NCBI GenBank assembly: GCA_019358895.1 | Contig: JAHHIG010000008.1 | Coordinates: 62,001 to 126,000 of the forward strand | Source of the DNA: Tildeniella nuda ZEHNDER 1965/U140 | Lineage (GTDB): Bacteria > Cyanobacteriota > Cyanobacteriia > Leptolyngbyales > Leptolyngbyaceae | DNA length: 64,000 bases | Direction of reading: 5' to 3' | In this document: positions 34,479-45,274 of the stretch, in pieces | How the letters are laid out: the number at the start of each line of letters is the position of its first letter | Position numbering within the stretch: position 1 is the first letter of the stretch | Made by a program: the position numbers and the translations under genes | The notes under the pieces: generated by a model | Database searches by the model: none | The model's input: only the letters and a program-made list of their open reading frames with translations | What the model was told of the DNA's origin: nothing

Positions 34479-36989
34479 TCACTGGGCGAACGAAAAGCCC
34501 TTGCGAATGGATCGGCGTTCTGCTACCTGCACCTCGAACGTGACGCGATCGCTCTCATCATCGCTTTTCACCTGCAATGTCCAATGTCCTGGCTTTGGCA
34601 CCCAGAACACAGAATCTGACGTTTTGGTCGCCAACGGCTGTTCATTCAGCCGCCATTCAACGCTCTGAGTCGATGGACTTGCCAGCTTGAACTGGAGTCG
34701 TTGAACAGACTCGGCGCTTGCTCCAGCGTCCAATAGGAACACATCGCCATTGCGAGGAGAGAGAATGCTCAAACCAGCGGACGGCATCGGCGGTTGCGTT
34801 GCCAGCCATTCGTTGTACTCAGGTGGCAGTTTGAGGCGATACTGGCGCTGTCCCTTGCCATCAGTCACCGCCTGATAGAACGGCTCAGCTTGGCGATCGT
34901 ACTCTCCCAAATCCTGTGGCTCAAAATATTCCTGTACGACTGACGGGCAGGCAGGCGTAGGACGCGCACCCGACAGCGCACAGATTGGACGCTTGACCAA
35001 CCCAGCGGGCAATGGAAAAGTACCTGGCTCCCGCTGTTCATGCAAATGCAGCATGATCCGATTCCATAACGGAGCCGCACCCGTTACTCCTGACACCTGA
35101 CGCATCGGTGCCCCGTCAAAATTACCGACCCAAACCGCAACCGTGTAGTCTGTGCTGAAGCCGATCGTCCAGGTATCACGGAAATCAGAGGATGTGCCAG
35201 TTTTGACAGCAGTGGGAAACGGCAAACGCAGCAGTGAATCGACTCCAAATGTTTTAGCGCGGGCATGGGTGTCGCTGAGCATATTGGTGATGAGCGACCA
35301 GGTGGGGGATGGGGAGATGGGGGATAGGGGAGATGGGGAGGCAGGGGAAGAGGAGGGGCGTTCTGAGTCTTGAGTCTTGAGTGTTTCTTGCCTTTTACCT
35401 TCTGCCTTCTGCCTTCTGCCCTCTGCCTTTTCTCTCTCCTCTCCTCTCTCCTCTCTCCTTACCCTCAACCCGATCGGCTTCCCCTGGTTTGCCAATGTCA
35501 AATATGCCCGTGCCAGTTCCCATAAGCTGACTTCGCCGCTGCCGAGTGCCAGCCCTAAACCGTAGTAGTCAGGCGATCGAGTCAAATGGGTAAAGCCTAG
35601 TTGGTGCAGGCGATCGAGAAAGGCTTTGACACTGACTTTCTCCAAAACACGTACGGCTGGTATATTCAAAGAGTTTGCCAATGCTACCCGCACGCGCACA
35701 GGTCCTTGAAACGTTTCGCTGTAATCTGACGGTGTGTAGAGCTTGGCTCCAGGAATGGCATAGCGGGTGGGAATGTCGGCAAGAATTGTATTCGGATGAA
35801 TCACTCGTTGCTCCAGGGCAAGTTCGTAGAGGAATGGTTTGAGCGTGGAACCAGGCTGACGCAGCGCCTGCACACCATCATTCCGTCCGCCCTGGGTATC
35901 GACAACCTGAGCATCGGCAAAGTAATTGGGCGATCCCACATACGCCAGCACGTTGCCAGAGCGGTTATCTAGCACTAAAGCTGCCGCATGATGGACGTTG
36001 TGCGGGGCTAAAGATTGAATCACCTGCTGCACCTGTGCTTCGACAAACTGCTGTAAAGAGCGATCGAGCGTCGTCTGCACCGTAGCCGGATGGGTCGATC
36101 GCTGCTCAGCTAGCCAGAACAGAAAGTGCGGTGCAGCGACAATACCTTGCTGTCGTGGTTGGAGAGACAGTTCTTCTTGGAACACTCGATCGGCTTCAGC
36201 ACGGCTCAAATAGCGCTCCTGAACCATGCGATCGAGCACGTAGGTTTGTCGCCGTTTCAATGCCTGCCAGCGATCATAAGGATTAAGGCGAGTGGGATCA
36301 TTGGGCAGTCCTGCTAACAGGCTTGCCTGAGCGACGTTCAGCTCACTGGCGGGAATGCCGAAATAAATACGGGCAGCGGCTTCGATTCCATAAATATTGC
36401 CGCCCATTGGCAGCCGATTCATGTATGCCTGGAGAATGTCATCTTTGCTCATGCCAGCCGTCAGCCGCCAGGATGTCCAGATTTCTTTGACTTTCCCTGA
36501 CAGGTTGCGGGGCGATGGTTCCAGCATTCGGGCAAGCTGCATCGTAATCGTAGACGCACCGCTGACGATCTGGCGGGCTTGCATCGCTTCTAAAACGGCA
36601 CGAACGATCGCCCGTCCATCCAGCGCCCCATGTTGATAGAAGCGCCCATCTTCGGCAGCGACGATCGCCTGCTTAAAGCTTGTGGATACCTGCTGTAACG
36701 GCACCGTGACGGTATGTTCCTGGTCACGAGTCAAGACAGTTCCCAGGGGCAGCCCATTGCGATCGGTAAACGCGATCGCTTGCTGATCTTGCACTAACGC
36801 AGCGGCACGAATGGGAGCCAGGTAAGGGAGCGATCGCACCACCAGGCACAGCAGCACCAGCGTCAGCACCATGCTCCAGGGCGATCGCTGTGCGTACCAC
36901 TGCCAAAAATTCGACAGTCGTACTGTCGAGCGTCTCAAACTGCTCAAAAATTGATTCGGCTTGAGATTAACCCACTTGTGCTGACGCAT
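34479..36989 (-). CDS. pbpC: Penicillin-binding protein 1C (bifunctional peptidoglycan synthase)
   Basis: The 836 residues hold an N-terminal membrane anchor, a GT51 transglycosylase (EDGRFYQHGALDGRAI, then STITMQLARMLEP) and a transpeptidase. The transpeptidase has the active serine in RQPGSTLKPFLYEL, SLN, and KTGTS. A C-terminal BiPBP_C domain (LSILSPRNGDVFLLDAG...) is typical of PBP1C. Between TLANQGKPIG and WSLITNMLSD there is an insert of about 55 residues (REERGEEREKAEGRRQKAEGK..., then SSPASPSPLSPISPSP) encoded by simple repeats. It lies before the KTGTS motif, probably in a surface loop. Confidence 0.93.
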   Translation of the reverse strand: MRQHKWVNLKPNQFLSSLRRSTVRLSNFWQWYAQRSPWSMVLTLVLLCLVVRSLPYLAPIRAAALVQDQQAIAFTDRNGLPLGTVLTRDQEHTVTVPLQQVSTSFKQAIVAAEDGRFYQHGALDGRAIVRAVLEAMQARQIVSGASTITMQLARMLEPSPRNLSGKVKEIWTSWRLTAGMSKDDILQAYMNRLPMGGNIYGIEAAARIYFGIPASELNVAQASLLAGLPNDPTRLNPYDRWQALKRRQTYVLDRMVQERYLSRAEADRVFQEELSLQPRQQGIVAAPHFLFWLAEQRSTHPATVQTTLDRSLQQFVEAQVQQVIQSLAPHNVHHAAALVLDNRSGNVLAYVGSPNYFADAQVVDTQGGRNDGVQALRQPGSTLKPFLYELALEQRVIHPNTILADIPTRYAIPGAKLYTPSDYSETFQGPVRVRVALANSLNIPAVRVLEKVSVKAFLDRLHQLGFTHLTRSPDYYGLGLALGSGEVSLWELARAYLTLANQGKPIGLRVRREERGEEREKAEGRRQKAEGKRQETLKTQDSERPSSSPASPSPLSPISPSPTWSLITNMLSDTHARAKTFGVDSLLRLPFPTAVKTGTSSDFRDTWTIGFSTDYTVAVWVGNFDGAPMRQVSGVTGAAPLWNRIMLHLHEQREPGTFPLPAGLVKRPICALSGARPTPACPSVVQEYFEPQDLGEYDRQAEPFYQAVTDGKGQRQYRLKLPPEYNEWLATQPPMPSAGLSILSPRNGDVFLLDAGASAESVQRLQFKLASPSTQSVEWRLNEQPLATKTSDSVFWVPKPGHWTLQVKSDDESDRVTFEVQVAERRSIRKGFSFAQ
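35290..35465. repeat. Simple repeats (7-bp TTCTGCC and GGGGA/CTCTC types) inside pbpC
   Basis: Four or so CCTTCTG units at 35397-35427, a CTCTC-rich tract up to 35460, and GGGGAGATG-type units at 35300-35345. All lie within the pbpC frame without breaking it. Confidence 0.8.
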
Positions 36990-37063
36990 ATCCTATCCTT
37001 CTGCCAGCGCTGTCACTGCTCTACAACGCAGACAGACACAGCGCTTTTACGCAAGCATAACTA

Positions 37064-37178
37064 ATACCAATTTAAAAAATAAGGGTTACAGATGGGGGTG
37101 TGGGGGCGTTGCCCCCAGCCAGGGGTTCTACCCCTGCACCCCGTTTCCATCTGCCATGTTTGCTCTTTAAATTGGTAT
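37064..37178. mobile_element. 115-bp MITE-like palindromic element
   Basis: Perfect 13-bp terminal inverted repeats ATACCAATTTAAA / TTTAAATTGGTAT enclose two nested hairpins, GGGGGCGTTGCCCCC and AGGGGTTCTACCCCT. AACT occurs immediately outside both ends and may be a target duplication. It lies between pbpC and the prepilin-like gene. No transposase is inside, so movement would depend on one elsewhere. Confidence 0.75.
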
Positions 37179-37311
37179 AACTTCAAGCTGACTACACGAT
37201 CGCAATCGACCGATCCGGCAACCATCACAAACAGAGCGTTACCAGCTCAAATTCTCTGGGAAATCTGAAATAGACGCATCCACGTCTTTGCTTTTATCAG
37301 AGTGCCCTACC

Positions 37312-37899
37312 ATGAGCCAACAAACCAAACACGACTCGACCCGACGTTGCATCAAAGGCGCGATCGCCTCACACTGTCAACCTGTAAAACGTTCACCCAT
37401 TGGTGGCTTTACGCTGCTGGAATTGATTGTCATCGTCGTGATCATCAGCATCTTGTTTGCCATTATGGCTCCTGGATGGACGGCATTTCTGAATGTACAG
37501 CGCCTCAATGGTGGGCAGGAACAGGTTTTACTGGCGATGCGGGATGCCCAGAGTCGCGCTAAACAAAGTCGCGTCGTTTGGCAAGCCAGCTTCCAAAACC
37601 CCAACGGCGTTGTGCAATGGGCAATTCACCCAGCGGGCACCACGCCTGCACCGTCCCTTTGGCGCAACCTCGACTCAGCCATTCAAATGGATGCAGAAAC
37701 AACACTACAGCAGGCGGGTGGAGTCCGCAGAGTGCAGTTTGACCACGAAGGCAACGTTAACGGTCAGCTCGGACGACTCACCTTGTCTGGCAAAATGGGT
37801 GGCAAAGTCAAACGCTGCGTGATTGTCTCTACCTTGCTGGGAGCAATACGCACTGGCAGAGAGCGTACAGCCATGCAGGATGGTAAATATTGCTATTAG
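37312..37899 (+). CDS. Type IV prepilin-like / GspH-type pseudopilin
   Basis: The 195 residues start at the ATG at 37312. The prepilin peptidase motif [18 protein letters not shown] (cleavage after Gly, Glu at +5) lies unusually far in, at residue 30, after a basic leader. The remainder resembles the GspH/minor pilin fold with a pair of cysteines near the end. It probably acts in type IV pili or competence, but no other pil gene is adjacent. It overlaps glgB by 4 bp, tail to tail. Confidence 0.82.
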   Translation: MSQQTKHDSTRRCIKGAIASHCQPVKRSPIGGFTLLELIVIVVIISILFAIMAPGWTAFLNVQRLNGGQEQVLLAMRDAQSRAKQSRVVWQASFQNPNGVVQWAIHPAGTTPAPSLWRNLDSAIQMDAETTLQQAGGVRRVQFDHEGNVNGQLGRLTLSGKMGGKVKRCVIVSTLLGAIRTGRERTAMQDGKYCY

Positions 37900-40196
37900 T
37901 CAGTTATGCCCTGCAACGCTTTTGCCGTTTTGGGGCGATCGAGCTTCAAGATTAACGTTCCCAGCGGCGGCAAACAGAGATCGATGGAATACGGCTGATT
38001 GTGGTATGCCCACTCCTCTGTCCACTTGCCGCCCAGGTTACCCATATTACTACCGCCATATTCCCGCGAGTCGCTGTTAAACAGCTCGGTGTAGAAGCCC
38101 AGCTCTGGCACTCCCACGCGATAATGCGAATGGGGTTGAGGGGTGAAGTTGCACACCGTTACGACAAACTCATCCGAATCTTTTGCCCGACGGATGAACG
38201 CAACGACGCTATGGCGATTATCGCTACAGTCAATCCATTCAAACCCATCCTGACCAAAATCCTGAGTATAAAGCGCTGGCTCACTACGATAAAGCTGGTT
38301 CAACGCCGACAGAAAGTGCTTCAGCTTTTGGTGCGGCTCATACTGGAGCAGGTGCCATTCCAGGTCAGCCCAAACGTTCCACTCACTCCACTGACCAAAT
38401 TCCATGCTCATGAACAGTGTCTTCTTGCCAGGATGCGTGAACATGTAGGCGTAAAGACAGCGCAGGTTCGCAAACTTTTGCCACTCATCACCTGGAATTT
38501 TGCCGAGCATATTGCTCTTGCCGTGGACAATCTCGTCGTGCGAGAGCGCCAGCATGAAGTTTTCGGTGTGGTTATACCAGATGCTGAAGGTGATGTTGTT
38601 TTGATGAAACTGGCGGAACCACGGATCCATGTGGAAATAATCCAGCATGTCGTGCATCCAGCCCATGTTCCATTTCAGGTTAAAGCCCAAGCCGCCAACA
38701 TAAGTGGGCCACGACACCATGGGCCATGAGGTTGACTCTTCGGCAATGGAGAGAATGCCAGGAAAATAGCTAAAGATCACATGGTTCATCTGACGGACAA
38801 ACTCTGCCGCTTCAATATTCTCTCTGCCGCCATATTGGTTAGCGACCCATTCGCCCGGTTCACGGCAGTAGTCGAGATAGAGCATCGACGCAACGGCATC
38901 GACCCGAATGCCATCAATGTGATATTTGTCAAACCAGAAGAGCGCGTTCGCAACCAGATAATTCCGCACCTCGTTACGGGCGTAGTTAAAAACGAGCGTG
39001 CCCCATTCTTTATGTTCGCCTTTACGCGGGTCAGCATGTTCATAAAGATGGGTGCCGTCAAAGAAGGCTAAGCCGTGCCCGTCTTTAGGAAAGTGACCAG
39101 GAACCCAGTCTACAATGACACCAATACCGTTGGCATGGCACTGATCCACAAAATACATAAAATCTTGCGGGGTGCCGTAGCGAGAGGTGCAGGCATAGTG
39201 ACCAACAACCTGATAGCCCCAGGAGCCGTCGAACGGATGTTCAGCGATCGGTAGCAGTTCAATATGAGTGAAGCCCAGTTCCTTCACGTAGGGAATGAGT
39301 TTGGCAGCGAGTTCTCGGTACGTCAGGAACCGTGCTCCAGGCTTGAGTTCTGAGACAACAACAACAGGTTCTGGTTCGCCGTTGGGTAACAGCGCTGGTT
39401 CACTAGAGGCAGCGTGAAGCCAGGAACCAATGTGGCACTCGTAAACAGAGATGGGTTTGGTCAGTGGTTCGGTATGACGGCGTTGCGCCATCCACTCATC
39501 GTCGTTCCAGGTATAGGTGTCTAAGTTAGTGACGATCGACGCTGTTTTGGGTCGCGCTTCTTGCTGAAAGCCATAGGGATCTGACTTTTCGTAAATGTGA
39601 CCGTCCTGGTTCTTGATCTCGTACTTGTAGCTGTCGCCTACTCCCACTTCAGGAATGAAGAGATCCCAAATGCCGCCACCCAGCTTTCGCATCTGGTGCT
39701 TGCGACCATCCCAGTGGTTGAAATCACCTAACACAGAGGCACTGCGAGCATTGGGTGCCCAGACAGCAAAGTAGACACCGCTGACCCCGTTCATCTCGGT
39801 CAGATGCGCGCCCATCTTTTCGTAGAGGCGATGGTGATTGCCTTCTGCAAAGAGGTGAACGTCGAAATCAGTCAGGTAAGGCGAACGAAAGGCATAGGGG
39901 TCATAAATAAAGCGCTCGTGCTCACCTTCCTTTAAGCGAAACTGGTAGTTGGTAAGCTCAACCCCATCGATCGTACATTCAAAGAAGTGAGGATGGTGGG
40001 TTGCCTGCATGGGGTATTCTGCCCGTTGCTCTGGCAACACAACCCAAACGGCATCGGCACTCGGCTGATAAGCCCGCACAACCCAGGATACTTGACCACC
40101 GTTCTCTGAGGCGTGAGGACCCAGCACTTCAAACGGATCATGATGCTGATTCCAAACGATCCGCTCTACCTGATCTGGGGTGATGGTCACTGTCAT
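37896..40196 (-). CDS. glgB: 1,4-alpha-glucan branching enzyme
   Basis: GlgB makes the alpha-1,6 branches of glycogen. The 766 residues contain an N-terminal CBM48-type region ([25 protein letters not shown]), the GH13 barrel and a C-terminal beta domain. The catalytic residues are the nucleophile Asp in [15 protein letters not shown] and the acid Glu in [10 protein letters not shown], with the stabilising Asp in [12 protein letters not shown]. It stands alone. The 338-base upstream region holds no clear gene. Confidence 0.97.
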   Translation of the reverse strand: MTVTITPDQVERIVWNQHHDPFEVLGPHASENGGQVSWVVRAYQPSADAVWVVLPEQRAEYPMQATHHPHFFECTIDGVELTNYQFRLKEGEHERFIYDPYAFRSPYLTDFDVHLFAEGNHHRLYEKMGAHLTEMNGVSGVYFAVWAPNARSASVLGDFNHWDGRKHQMRKLGGGIWDLFIPEVGVGDSYKYEIKNQDGHIYEKSDPYGFQQEARPKTASIVTNLDTYTWNDDEWMAQRRHTEPLTKPISVYECHIGSWLHAASSEPALLPNGEPEPVVVVSELKPGARFLTYRELAAKLIPYVKELGFTHIELLPIAEHPFDGSWGYQVVGHYACTSRYGTPQDFMYFVDQCHANGIGVIVDWVPGHFPKDGHGLAFFDGTHLYEHADPRKGEHKEWGTLVFNYARNEVRNYLVANALFWFDKYHIDGIRVDAVASMLYLDYCREPGEWVANQYGGRENIEAAEFVRQMNHVIFSYFPGILSIAEESTSWPMVSWPTYVGGLGFNLKWNMGWMHDMLDYFHMDPWFRQFHQNNITFSIWYNHTENFMLALSHDEIVHGKSNMLGKIPGDEWQKFANLRCLYAYMFTHPGKKTLFMSMEFGQWSEWNVWADLEWHLLQYEPHQKLKHFLSALNQLYRSEPALYTQDFGQDGFEWIDCSDNRHSVVAFIRRAKDSDEFVVTVCNFTPQPHSHYRVGVPELGFYTELFNSDSREYGGSNMGNLGGKWTEEWAYHNQPYSIDLCLPPLGTLILKLDRPKTAKALQGITD

Positions 40197-40534
40197 GAAG
40201 CTACCTGCCTAAGCAAAATTATTAAGCCGCAAAGAAATTTAAATGATGCGTAATCAACTGTAATAAACCGTAGCAAATCATGGTTAAAGTCTCAAATTTA
40301 TTTGCACCAATACGTAATTTTTCGTAAACGACAGAGCTGCGCGGCGATCGATGCATCATGCAACCGACAAGAAACAAGGCGATAAGAGTATGAATACAAA
40401 ACACGCCCTAACTCTATCATTTACAAGTCAGGGCGATTAGATTGGTTGACACGCTTTTAACGCTTGCTCAATCTTTGGATGCAAAACACTGACGGAGCGT
40501 GCGTTGCGCGGTAGAGAGTGCACTCAACCGTTGG
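40197..40534. other. Gap between glgB and PSRP-3 genes
   Basis: No gene seen. A weak stem (CGCCCT at 40405, AGGGCG at 40431) could end the PSRP-3 transcript on the minus strand, but its loop is 20 bases and only a short T-rich run follows. Confidence 0.4.
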
Positions 40535-40849
40535 TCAGGCGCTGCCTGTAAACGTGACCTCTGGAAATTTCGCCTGCGCTTCTGCCATTGGTCGCCGTTT
40601 GCCTTCCTCTTGCCAGTAGTTAATTACCTCGGTTGCCTGGTTGAGCAGTTCAACCCGGTCAACCTCAGAAATCCAGTGTTTGGCTTCCATCTCGGTTTTT
40701 AGCTGTTCCCACGCGTCATTGCGGGGCCAAAAAAAGTAAGAAGTCAAAGGGCTAGTCCCTTTACCCACAACCTGATCAACAGCTAATGCAACGTTCTCAT
40801 CTAGCCAGAGAACTTTTAAAATAAACTTCGACAACCCAACCTCCAGCAT
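40535..40849 (-). CDS. Small ribosomal subunit protein PSRP-3 (Ycf65)
   Basis: A 104-residue protein carrying the highly conserved block [20 protein letters not shown], then [22 protein letters not shown] and [15 protein letters not shown]. These define PSRP-3/Ycf65, a 30S subunit protein found only in cyanobacteria and plastids. It is a single gene. Confidence 0.95.
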   Translation of the reverse strand: MLEVGLSKFILKVLWLDENVALAVDQVVGKGTSPLTSYFFWPRNDAWEQLKTEMEAKHWISEVDRVELLNQATEVINYWQEEGKRRPMAEAQAKFPEVTFTGSA

Positions 40850-41017
40850 GTCCCAGACTTTTTCGATTTGCGTGCAGTTTTGCGATTATTTCCGCAGCTT
40901 ACCATTCTATCTCACTGTTGGAGGGATCACCACAGTAGTCGTGCTGATCAACAGCAGACTATTGGAGTTGGGTGTAGGGTATGGGGTGTAGAGTTTTTAA
41001 CGTGGTTTGTGATCGGT

Positions 41018-41890
41018 ATGGAGGCAGCCGTAGCGGTGGAACAGGCAAGTGATTTAAGCGCAAGTCATGGTTTGAGCGCGATCGTTATCTTTGACATTGA
41101 TGGCGTGATCCGCGATGTGGGTGGATCGTATCGGCGAGCGCTGGCAGACACCGTAGAACAGTTTACAGATGGAGCGTATCGCCCTTCTCCGTGGGAGATT
41201 GATGCGCTGAAGGCAGAAGGCATTTGGAATAACGACTGGGAAGCCTCGCAAGAATTGCTGTATCGCTATTTTGAGGCGCAGGGTCGATCGCGCAGGGTCT
41301 CTGAAAGAGAATCGCGACAACCCAGTGCTACAGACCCGATCAGGCTTGATTACAACGAACTGGTCGCCTTTTTTCAGTCTCGCTATCGTGGCACTGACCC
41401 ATTGCATTGGACAGGCTACATTTGCCAGGAGCCGCTGCTGCTGCAACCCACTTATCTCGATCAATTGACGCAGGCAGGCATCCGATGGGGCTTTTTCAGT
41501 GGTGCCACAACTGGCTCGGCACGTTATGTTCTGGAGCAGCGTTTGGGTCTACGATCGCCCGTACTGGTAGCAATGGAAGATGCACCCGGTAAGCCTGATC
41601 CAACCGGGCTTTTGCAGACGGTGCGCTTGCTCAATGGTGCCGACACTGATCCTGTAGTCTACGTGGGCGATACGGTGGCAGATATGCGTACGATCGCCAA
41701 TGCGCGACAACTCCAGCCCGATCGACCCTGGTTCGCGGTTGGTGTCTTGCCACCCCACGTTCAGGACGTTGACGCTCACAGAGAAGCCTACACCGCTACG
41801 CTTTGGCAATCAGGAGCACAAGTGGTTTACAACAATGTTGAGGCGTTGACGGTAGGCGCGATCGAGCAATTAGTAAAGCGCAAGGCGTAA
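41018..41890 (+). CDS. HAD-superfamily phosphatase (TIGR01548-type)
   Basis: I start at the ATG at 41018. The longer frame runs through heptamer repeats (GGGTGTA) and lacks conservation. Motif I is IVIFDIDGVIRDVGGSYRRAL, motif II is the SGATTGSA serine region, and motif IV is VVYVGDTVADMRTI. These match the cyanobacterial HAD IA branch TIGR01548. The substrate is unknown. Confidence 0.9.
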   Translation: MEAAVAVEQASDLSASHGLSAIVIFDIDGVIRDVGGSYRRALADTVEQFTDGAYRPSPWEIDALKAEGIWNNDWEASQELLYRYFEAQGRSRRVSERESRQPSATDPIRLDYNELVAFFQSRYRGTDPLHWTGYICQEPLLLQPTYLDQLTQAGIRWGFFSGATTGSARYVLEQRLGLRSPVLVAMEDAPGKPDPTGLLQTVRLLNGADTDPVVYVGDTVADMRTIANARQLQPDRPWFAVGVLPPHVQDVDAHREAYTATLWQSGAQVVYNNVEALTVGAIEQLVKRKA

Positions 41891-42014
41891 ATCAAGTCAT
41901 AAATCAAGTTGTGTGTCTTAATCAATTTCGACTCCTGATCACTAACTTCAGCTTTAGCCTTCAGCTTTCAGCCTTTAGCCTTTAGCCTTCCAGCCCCTCA
42001 CTCCTCTCTCCTCT

Positions 42015-42914
42015 CTAAGCTTTTAGCTTCAAAAACTTCTCCATCGCCGCCACCATTTCTGGGGGCCAGCGGCGGTTGTCTTTGAGCCACTTCAGATCTT
42101 TGTAGCGCGAGTCGAGACCAACGGCTGAGACCCACTGACTTTCGGCTTCACCCTGTTTACCCTGTGCCCAAAGCGTGGCGGTGAGGGCAGCTCGCATATC
42201 GGCAAATTGAGGATACTTGCGTACCAGATTTCGCATTTTACGCACCGCCTGATCGTGCTGACCCAGCTGGTAAAGTGCCAGTGCGTAGTTGGCATTTGCA
42301 AAGGCATAGTCACGGGCAAGCTCAGTCGCTTGTTTGTAGTCAGCCGCTGCGGCTTCCCATTGCCCCAGCCCAGCTTCAGCATTGCCGCGATTGTTGAAGG
42401 CGGCGGGATCTTTGGGATCGAGTTCCAGGACGCGATTATAATCGGCGATCGCCTCTTCCCATTTGCCCAGCCCTTCGAGCGCTGTCCCGCGATTGAGGTA
42501 TGGATCAGGGGCATCTGGTGCCAGCTCGATCGCCTTGTTGTAATCAACCAGCGCACTTTGCAGCTTATTCTGGCTCACTTTAGCGTTACCGCGATTGCTC
42601 CAGGCGGCAGCAGTTTGCGGCAGTTTCTCGATGATTTGTGTCCAATAGTCTTCTGCGGTACGAAAGTTGCCTTCATTGGTGGCTTTGAAGGCTTTGTCGG
42701 CGATCGCATCCAGTTGCTTGTATAAATCCAACGCCGTCGGTTGAGGCGGTGCTGAGGCTTCTGTCGGCGGTGCTGACAACTCTGGCTGAGCAGGTGTAGT
42801 CGATGGTGTCGACGCTGTCACGGGGGCTTGCTCCGCCGCCAGCACCAAACTAGGCGGTACGGTGAGCACGCTCATAAGCAAGACGCTCAGCAAAACAAAG
42901 AGAAACCGAATCAT
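42015..42914 (-). CDS. Exported TPR protein
   Basis: From the ATG at 42914 the 299 residues begin with a signal peptide (FLFVLLSVLLMSVLTVPPSLVLAA) and a Pro/Ala-rich stretch. Four to five tetratricopeptide repeats follow: WSNRGNAKVSQNKLQSALVDYNKAIELAPD, YLNRGTALEGLGKWEEAIADYNRVLELDPK, FNNRGNAEAGLGQWEAAAADYKQA. It ends with a conserved DLKWLKDNRRWPPEM segment. It is a likely periplasmic or lumenal scaffold of unknown partner. Confidence 0.9.
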   Translation of the reverse strand: MIRFLFVLLSVLLMSVLTVPPSLVLAAEQAPVTASTPSTTPAQPELSAPPTEASAPPQPTALDLYKQLDAIADKAFKATNEGNFRTAEDYWTQIIEKLPQTAAAWSNRGNAKVSQNKLQSALVDYNKAIELAPDAPDPYLNRGTALEGLGKWEEAIADYNRVLELDPKDPAAFNNRGNAEAGLGQWEAAAADYKQATELARDYAFANANYALALYQLGQHDQAVRKMRNLVRKYPQFADMRAALTATLWAQGKQGEAESQWVSAVGLDSRYKDLKWLKDNRRWPPEMVAAMEKFLKLKA

Positions 42915-43200
42915 AGGAAGACTACCCAATGAACAGCAAAGTAAGCCGGATGATGATCTGCACAGGTCAAGAATGGTTTCTTAGCGCGGGTAACATTGCA
43001 TTCTTTCTCAAGAAAGTCCGATATCAAAGGCAAAACGCAGGGTTCTCTGTAAGGTTAGCAAAGGTCTGGGGTTTGTCTGCTGTCCTTGAGTAGAGAATAC
43101 CCTCTGCTTGAGCAACCCCAACATGCCAGTCGTTTCCATCTTTTCTCAAAATTCACTCTCTTGTCAGGGTTTATAAGTAGAGTGCGCGTCGATGAGCCGT

Positions 43201-44316
43201 CTAGAGCACTGAGAGCTGGGTATCGGGCGGAGTGTACCCCAGATGTTTCCAGGCGGCAGCAGTGGCAATGCGACCTCGCGCAGTACGGTTGAGATAGCCA
43301 ATTTGCAGCAGATAGGGTTCATAGACTTCTTCGATCGTCTGAGCATCTTCGCCCGTTACCGCTGCCATTGTTTCCAGCCCAACCGGACCGCCGCCAAAGT
43401 GTTCGATCATCACGGTGAGTAGTCGGCGATCGGTCCAATCCAGACCGCAGGGATCAACATTAAAGCGCTTTAAGGCTTCAGCCGCGATCGCCTGATTGAT
43501 GGTTCCCAGCTCTTTGACCTGCACATAGTCACGCACTCGTTTGAGCAACCGATTGGCAACGCGGGGTGTGCCACGAGCACGACGGGCAATTTCGGTGGCA
43601 CCGTCAGACGTGACAGCCGTAGTGAGGAGTTTCGCTGTTCGCAGCACAATTTGCGTCAGCTCATCAAGTTCATAAAAGCGCAGACGTTGAATCAGCCCGA
43701 AGCGATCGCGCAAGGGTGACGTAAGCGCACCTACTCGTGTGGTGGCACCCACCAGCGTAAAAGGCTGTAATTTGAGCGATCGCATACGGGCGCTGGAACC
43801 TTGCCCGATCGTCAAATCAACCCGAAAATCTTCCATTGCCGGATACAGAAGTTCCTCGCTGACTTTGTTGAGCCGATGGATCTCATCAATGAAGAGAACA
43901 TCTCCTGGTTGTAGGTTGACCAGCAGTCCCACAATATCTTTAGGGCGCTCTAGCGCTGGCGCACTGGTAATTTTGCAATTCACGCCCATTTCCGTTGCCA
44001 AAATCAGCGACATCGTTGTTTTGCCCAAGCCAGGAGGACCGTAGAGCAACAGATGATCCAGGGTCTCTTTGCGAGCTTTGGCGGCACGAATGGCAATATC
44101 CAGGATTTCTTTCAGGTCTTTTTGCCCAACGTACTCCGCCAAGCGCTGAGGGCGTAAGCGCTCTTCTTGTTTGCCCCGTTCTTCGGGTTCTGGATTTGGT
44201 TGCAGCAGAGAACCAGATTTCGGTAGCTTGCCATTGCCAGTGTCTAAAGGCAACTGATCGTCAGGCTCTTGACCATCCGCATCTGGAGACGGTTGCTTGG
44301 AGGAGATTATTGCCAT
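43201..44316 (-). CDS. ruvB: Holliday junction branch migration helicase RuvB
   Basis: The 371 residues (start ATG 44316, [11 protein letters not shown]) show [12 protein letters not shown], Walker [13 protein letters not shown], Walker [11 protein letters not shown], sensor [19 protein letters not shown] and the C-terminal winged helix [27 protein letters not shown]. RuvB drives branch migration with RuvA. The first 60 residues are an acidic, disordered extension common in cyanobacteria. ruvA is not in the window. Confidence 0.97.
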   Translation of the reverse strand: MAIISSKQPSPDADGQEPDDQLPLDTGNGKLPKSGSLLQPNPEPEERGKQEERLRPQRLAEYVGQKDLKEILDIAIRAAKARKETLDHLLLYGPPGLGKTTMSLILATEMGVNCKITSAPALERPKDIVGLLVNLQPGDVLFIDEIHRLNKVSEELLYPAMEDFRVDLTIGQGSSARMRSLKLQPFTLVGATTRVGALTSPLRDRFGLIQRLRFYELDELTQIVLRTAKLLTTAVTSDGATEIARRARGTPRVANRLLKRVRDYVQVKELGTINQAIAAEALKRFNVDPCGLDWTDRRLLTVMIEHFGGGPVGLETMAAVTGEDAQTIEEVYEPYLLQIGYLNRTARGRIATAAAWKHLGYTPPDTQLSVL

Positions 44317-44459
44317 ACTTTGGGGAAGCAATCAGCTGTGAGCCGTCAGGCATGGAAGTGCTCGATCCTCTTAATCTTAATCGTCCCAGTGTTGAAGCTG
44401 GTAGCTGACCGCTGATAGCTGACCGCTAAACATGAGGCACACTTAGAGAACTTGAGAAG

Positions 44460-45005
44460 ATGGCAGTTGAGTCTAGTTTCACCGTCCCTGATGCCGTGAG
44501 CTTTCCAGAGGCGATCGCGCTCACCCAAACGCTCTTGGACAGTCTTGAGCAAGGTACCGTGACCGCAGCAGCACTTGAAGCAACGGTGTGTGCTCTAATG
44601 GGCAGCGAGAATGGTGCCAGGGGCTTTTTCGTGACGTACTTGAGCGACGATCGTTCATTAGCGGACCAGCCAGCACCAGCGATCGTGGCAGCGTTGAGAA
44701 CGTCGCCTGCGATCGTGGCACTGCTGTTGGTGAAAAATCTGGCGATGTCTACGGCAATGGCGCTCACGCATCACCGCAACCAGGATGAAGCGATGGTAAG
44801 GGGTTCAGAGCGGGTGCGATCGCGCACAGCACAGCTCATTGATCAGCTCCAGTTGCCGCAAGTGCAGCTCGAAGCACGGCAGTTGGCAGGGGCGATCGAA
44901 ACAAAAACGGGCGCTTATCAAACGTTTTTGGAGCGCTGGAGATACGATTTGGAGCAGCAGCAGGCGATTCAGCAAGTACTGAAGGAGATAGGCATTATAG
45001 GATGA
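44460..45005 (+). CDS. Conserved hypothetical helical protein
   Basis: The 181 residues have no signal peptide or membrane segment. They are helical, with a conserved-looking centre ENGARGFFVTYLSDDRSLADQPAPAIVAALRTSPAIVALLLVKNLAMSTAM. The C-terminal Gln-rich helix includes KTGAYQTFLERWRYDLEQQQAIQQVL. I do not recognise a family. Divergent from ruvB with a 143-base gap. Confidence 0.75.
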   Translation: MAVESSFTVPDAVSFPEAIALTQTLLDSLEQGTVTAAALEATVCALMGSENGARGFFVTYLSDDRSLADQPAPAIVAALRTSPAIVALLLVKNLAMSTAMALTHHRNQDEAMVRGSERVRSRTAQLIDQLQLPQVQLEARQLAGAIETKTGAYQTFLERWRYDLEQQQAIQQVLKEIGIIG

Positions 45006-45274
45006 GTGCCTGAGGCTTGAGAGGCTTTCTTCGTTCACAGAGTAACCGTGTCATAGCCCTAGTCTGGACTGATGGAACAATGAAATCGCTTGCATCGTCT
45101 CTAAAGCGGCAGTGTGCAAACTAGCGTCATGCCTGTTATCCTCTTGTTGCTGGATGGTTTGGCAACTGGAGTGGTTTAGCAACAGTCGTAACGTAAACTA
45201 GTTGACATCGGTACCGATTCCAGAGAACTTAGATCAGCGATCGTAATTAGAATTTAGTTCGGTTTCATTTAAAC

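Noticed and set aside
40868-41017. Longer N-terminus for the HAD phosphatase
   Set aside because: The extra 50 codons cover GGGTGTA heptamer repeats and an unconserved stretch; the ATG at 41018 places motif I at the usual distance.
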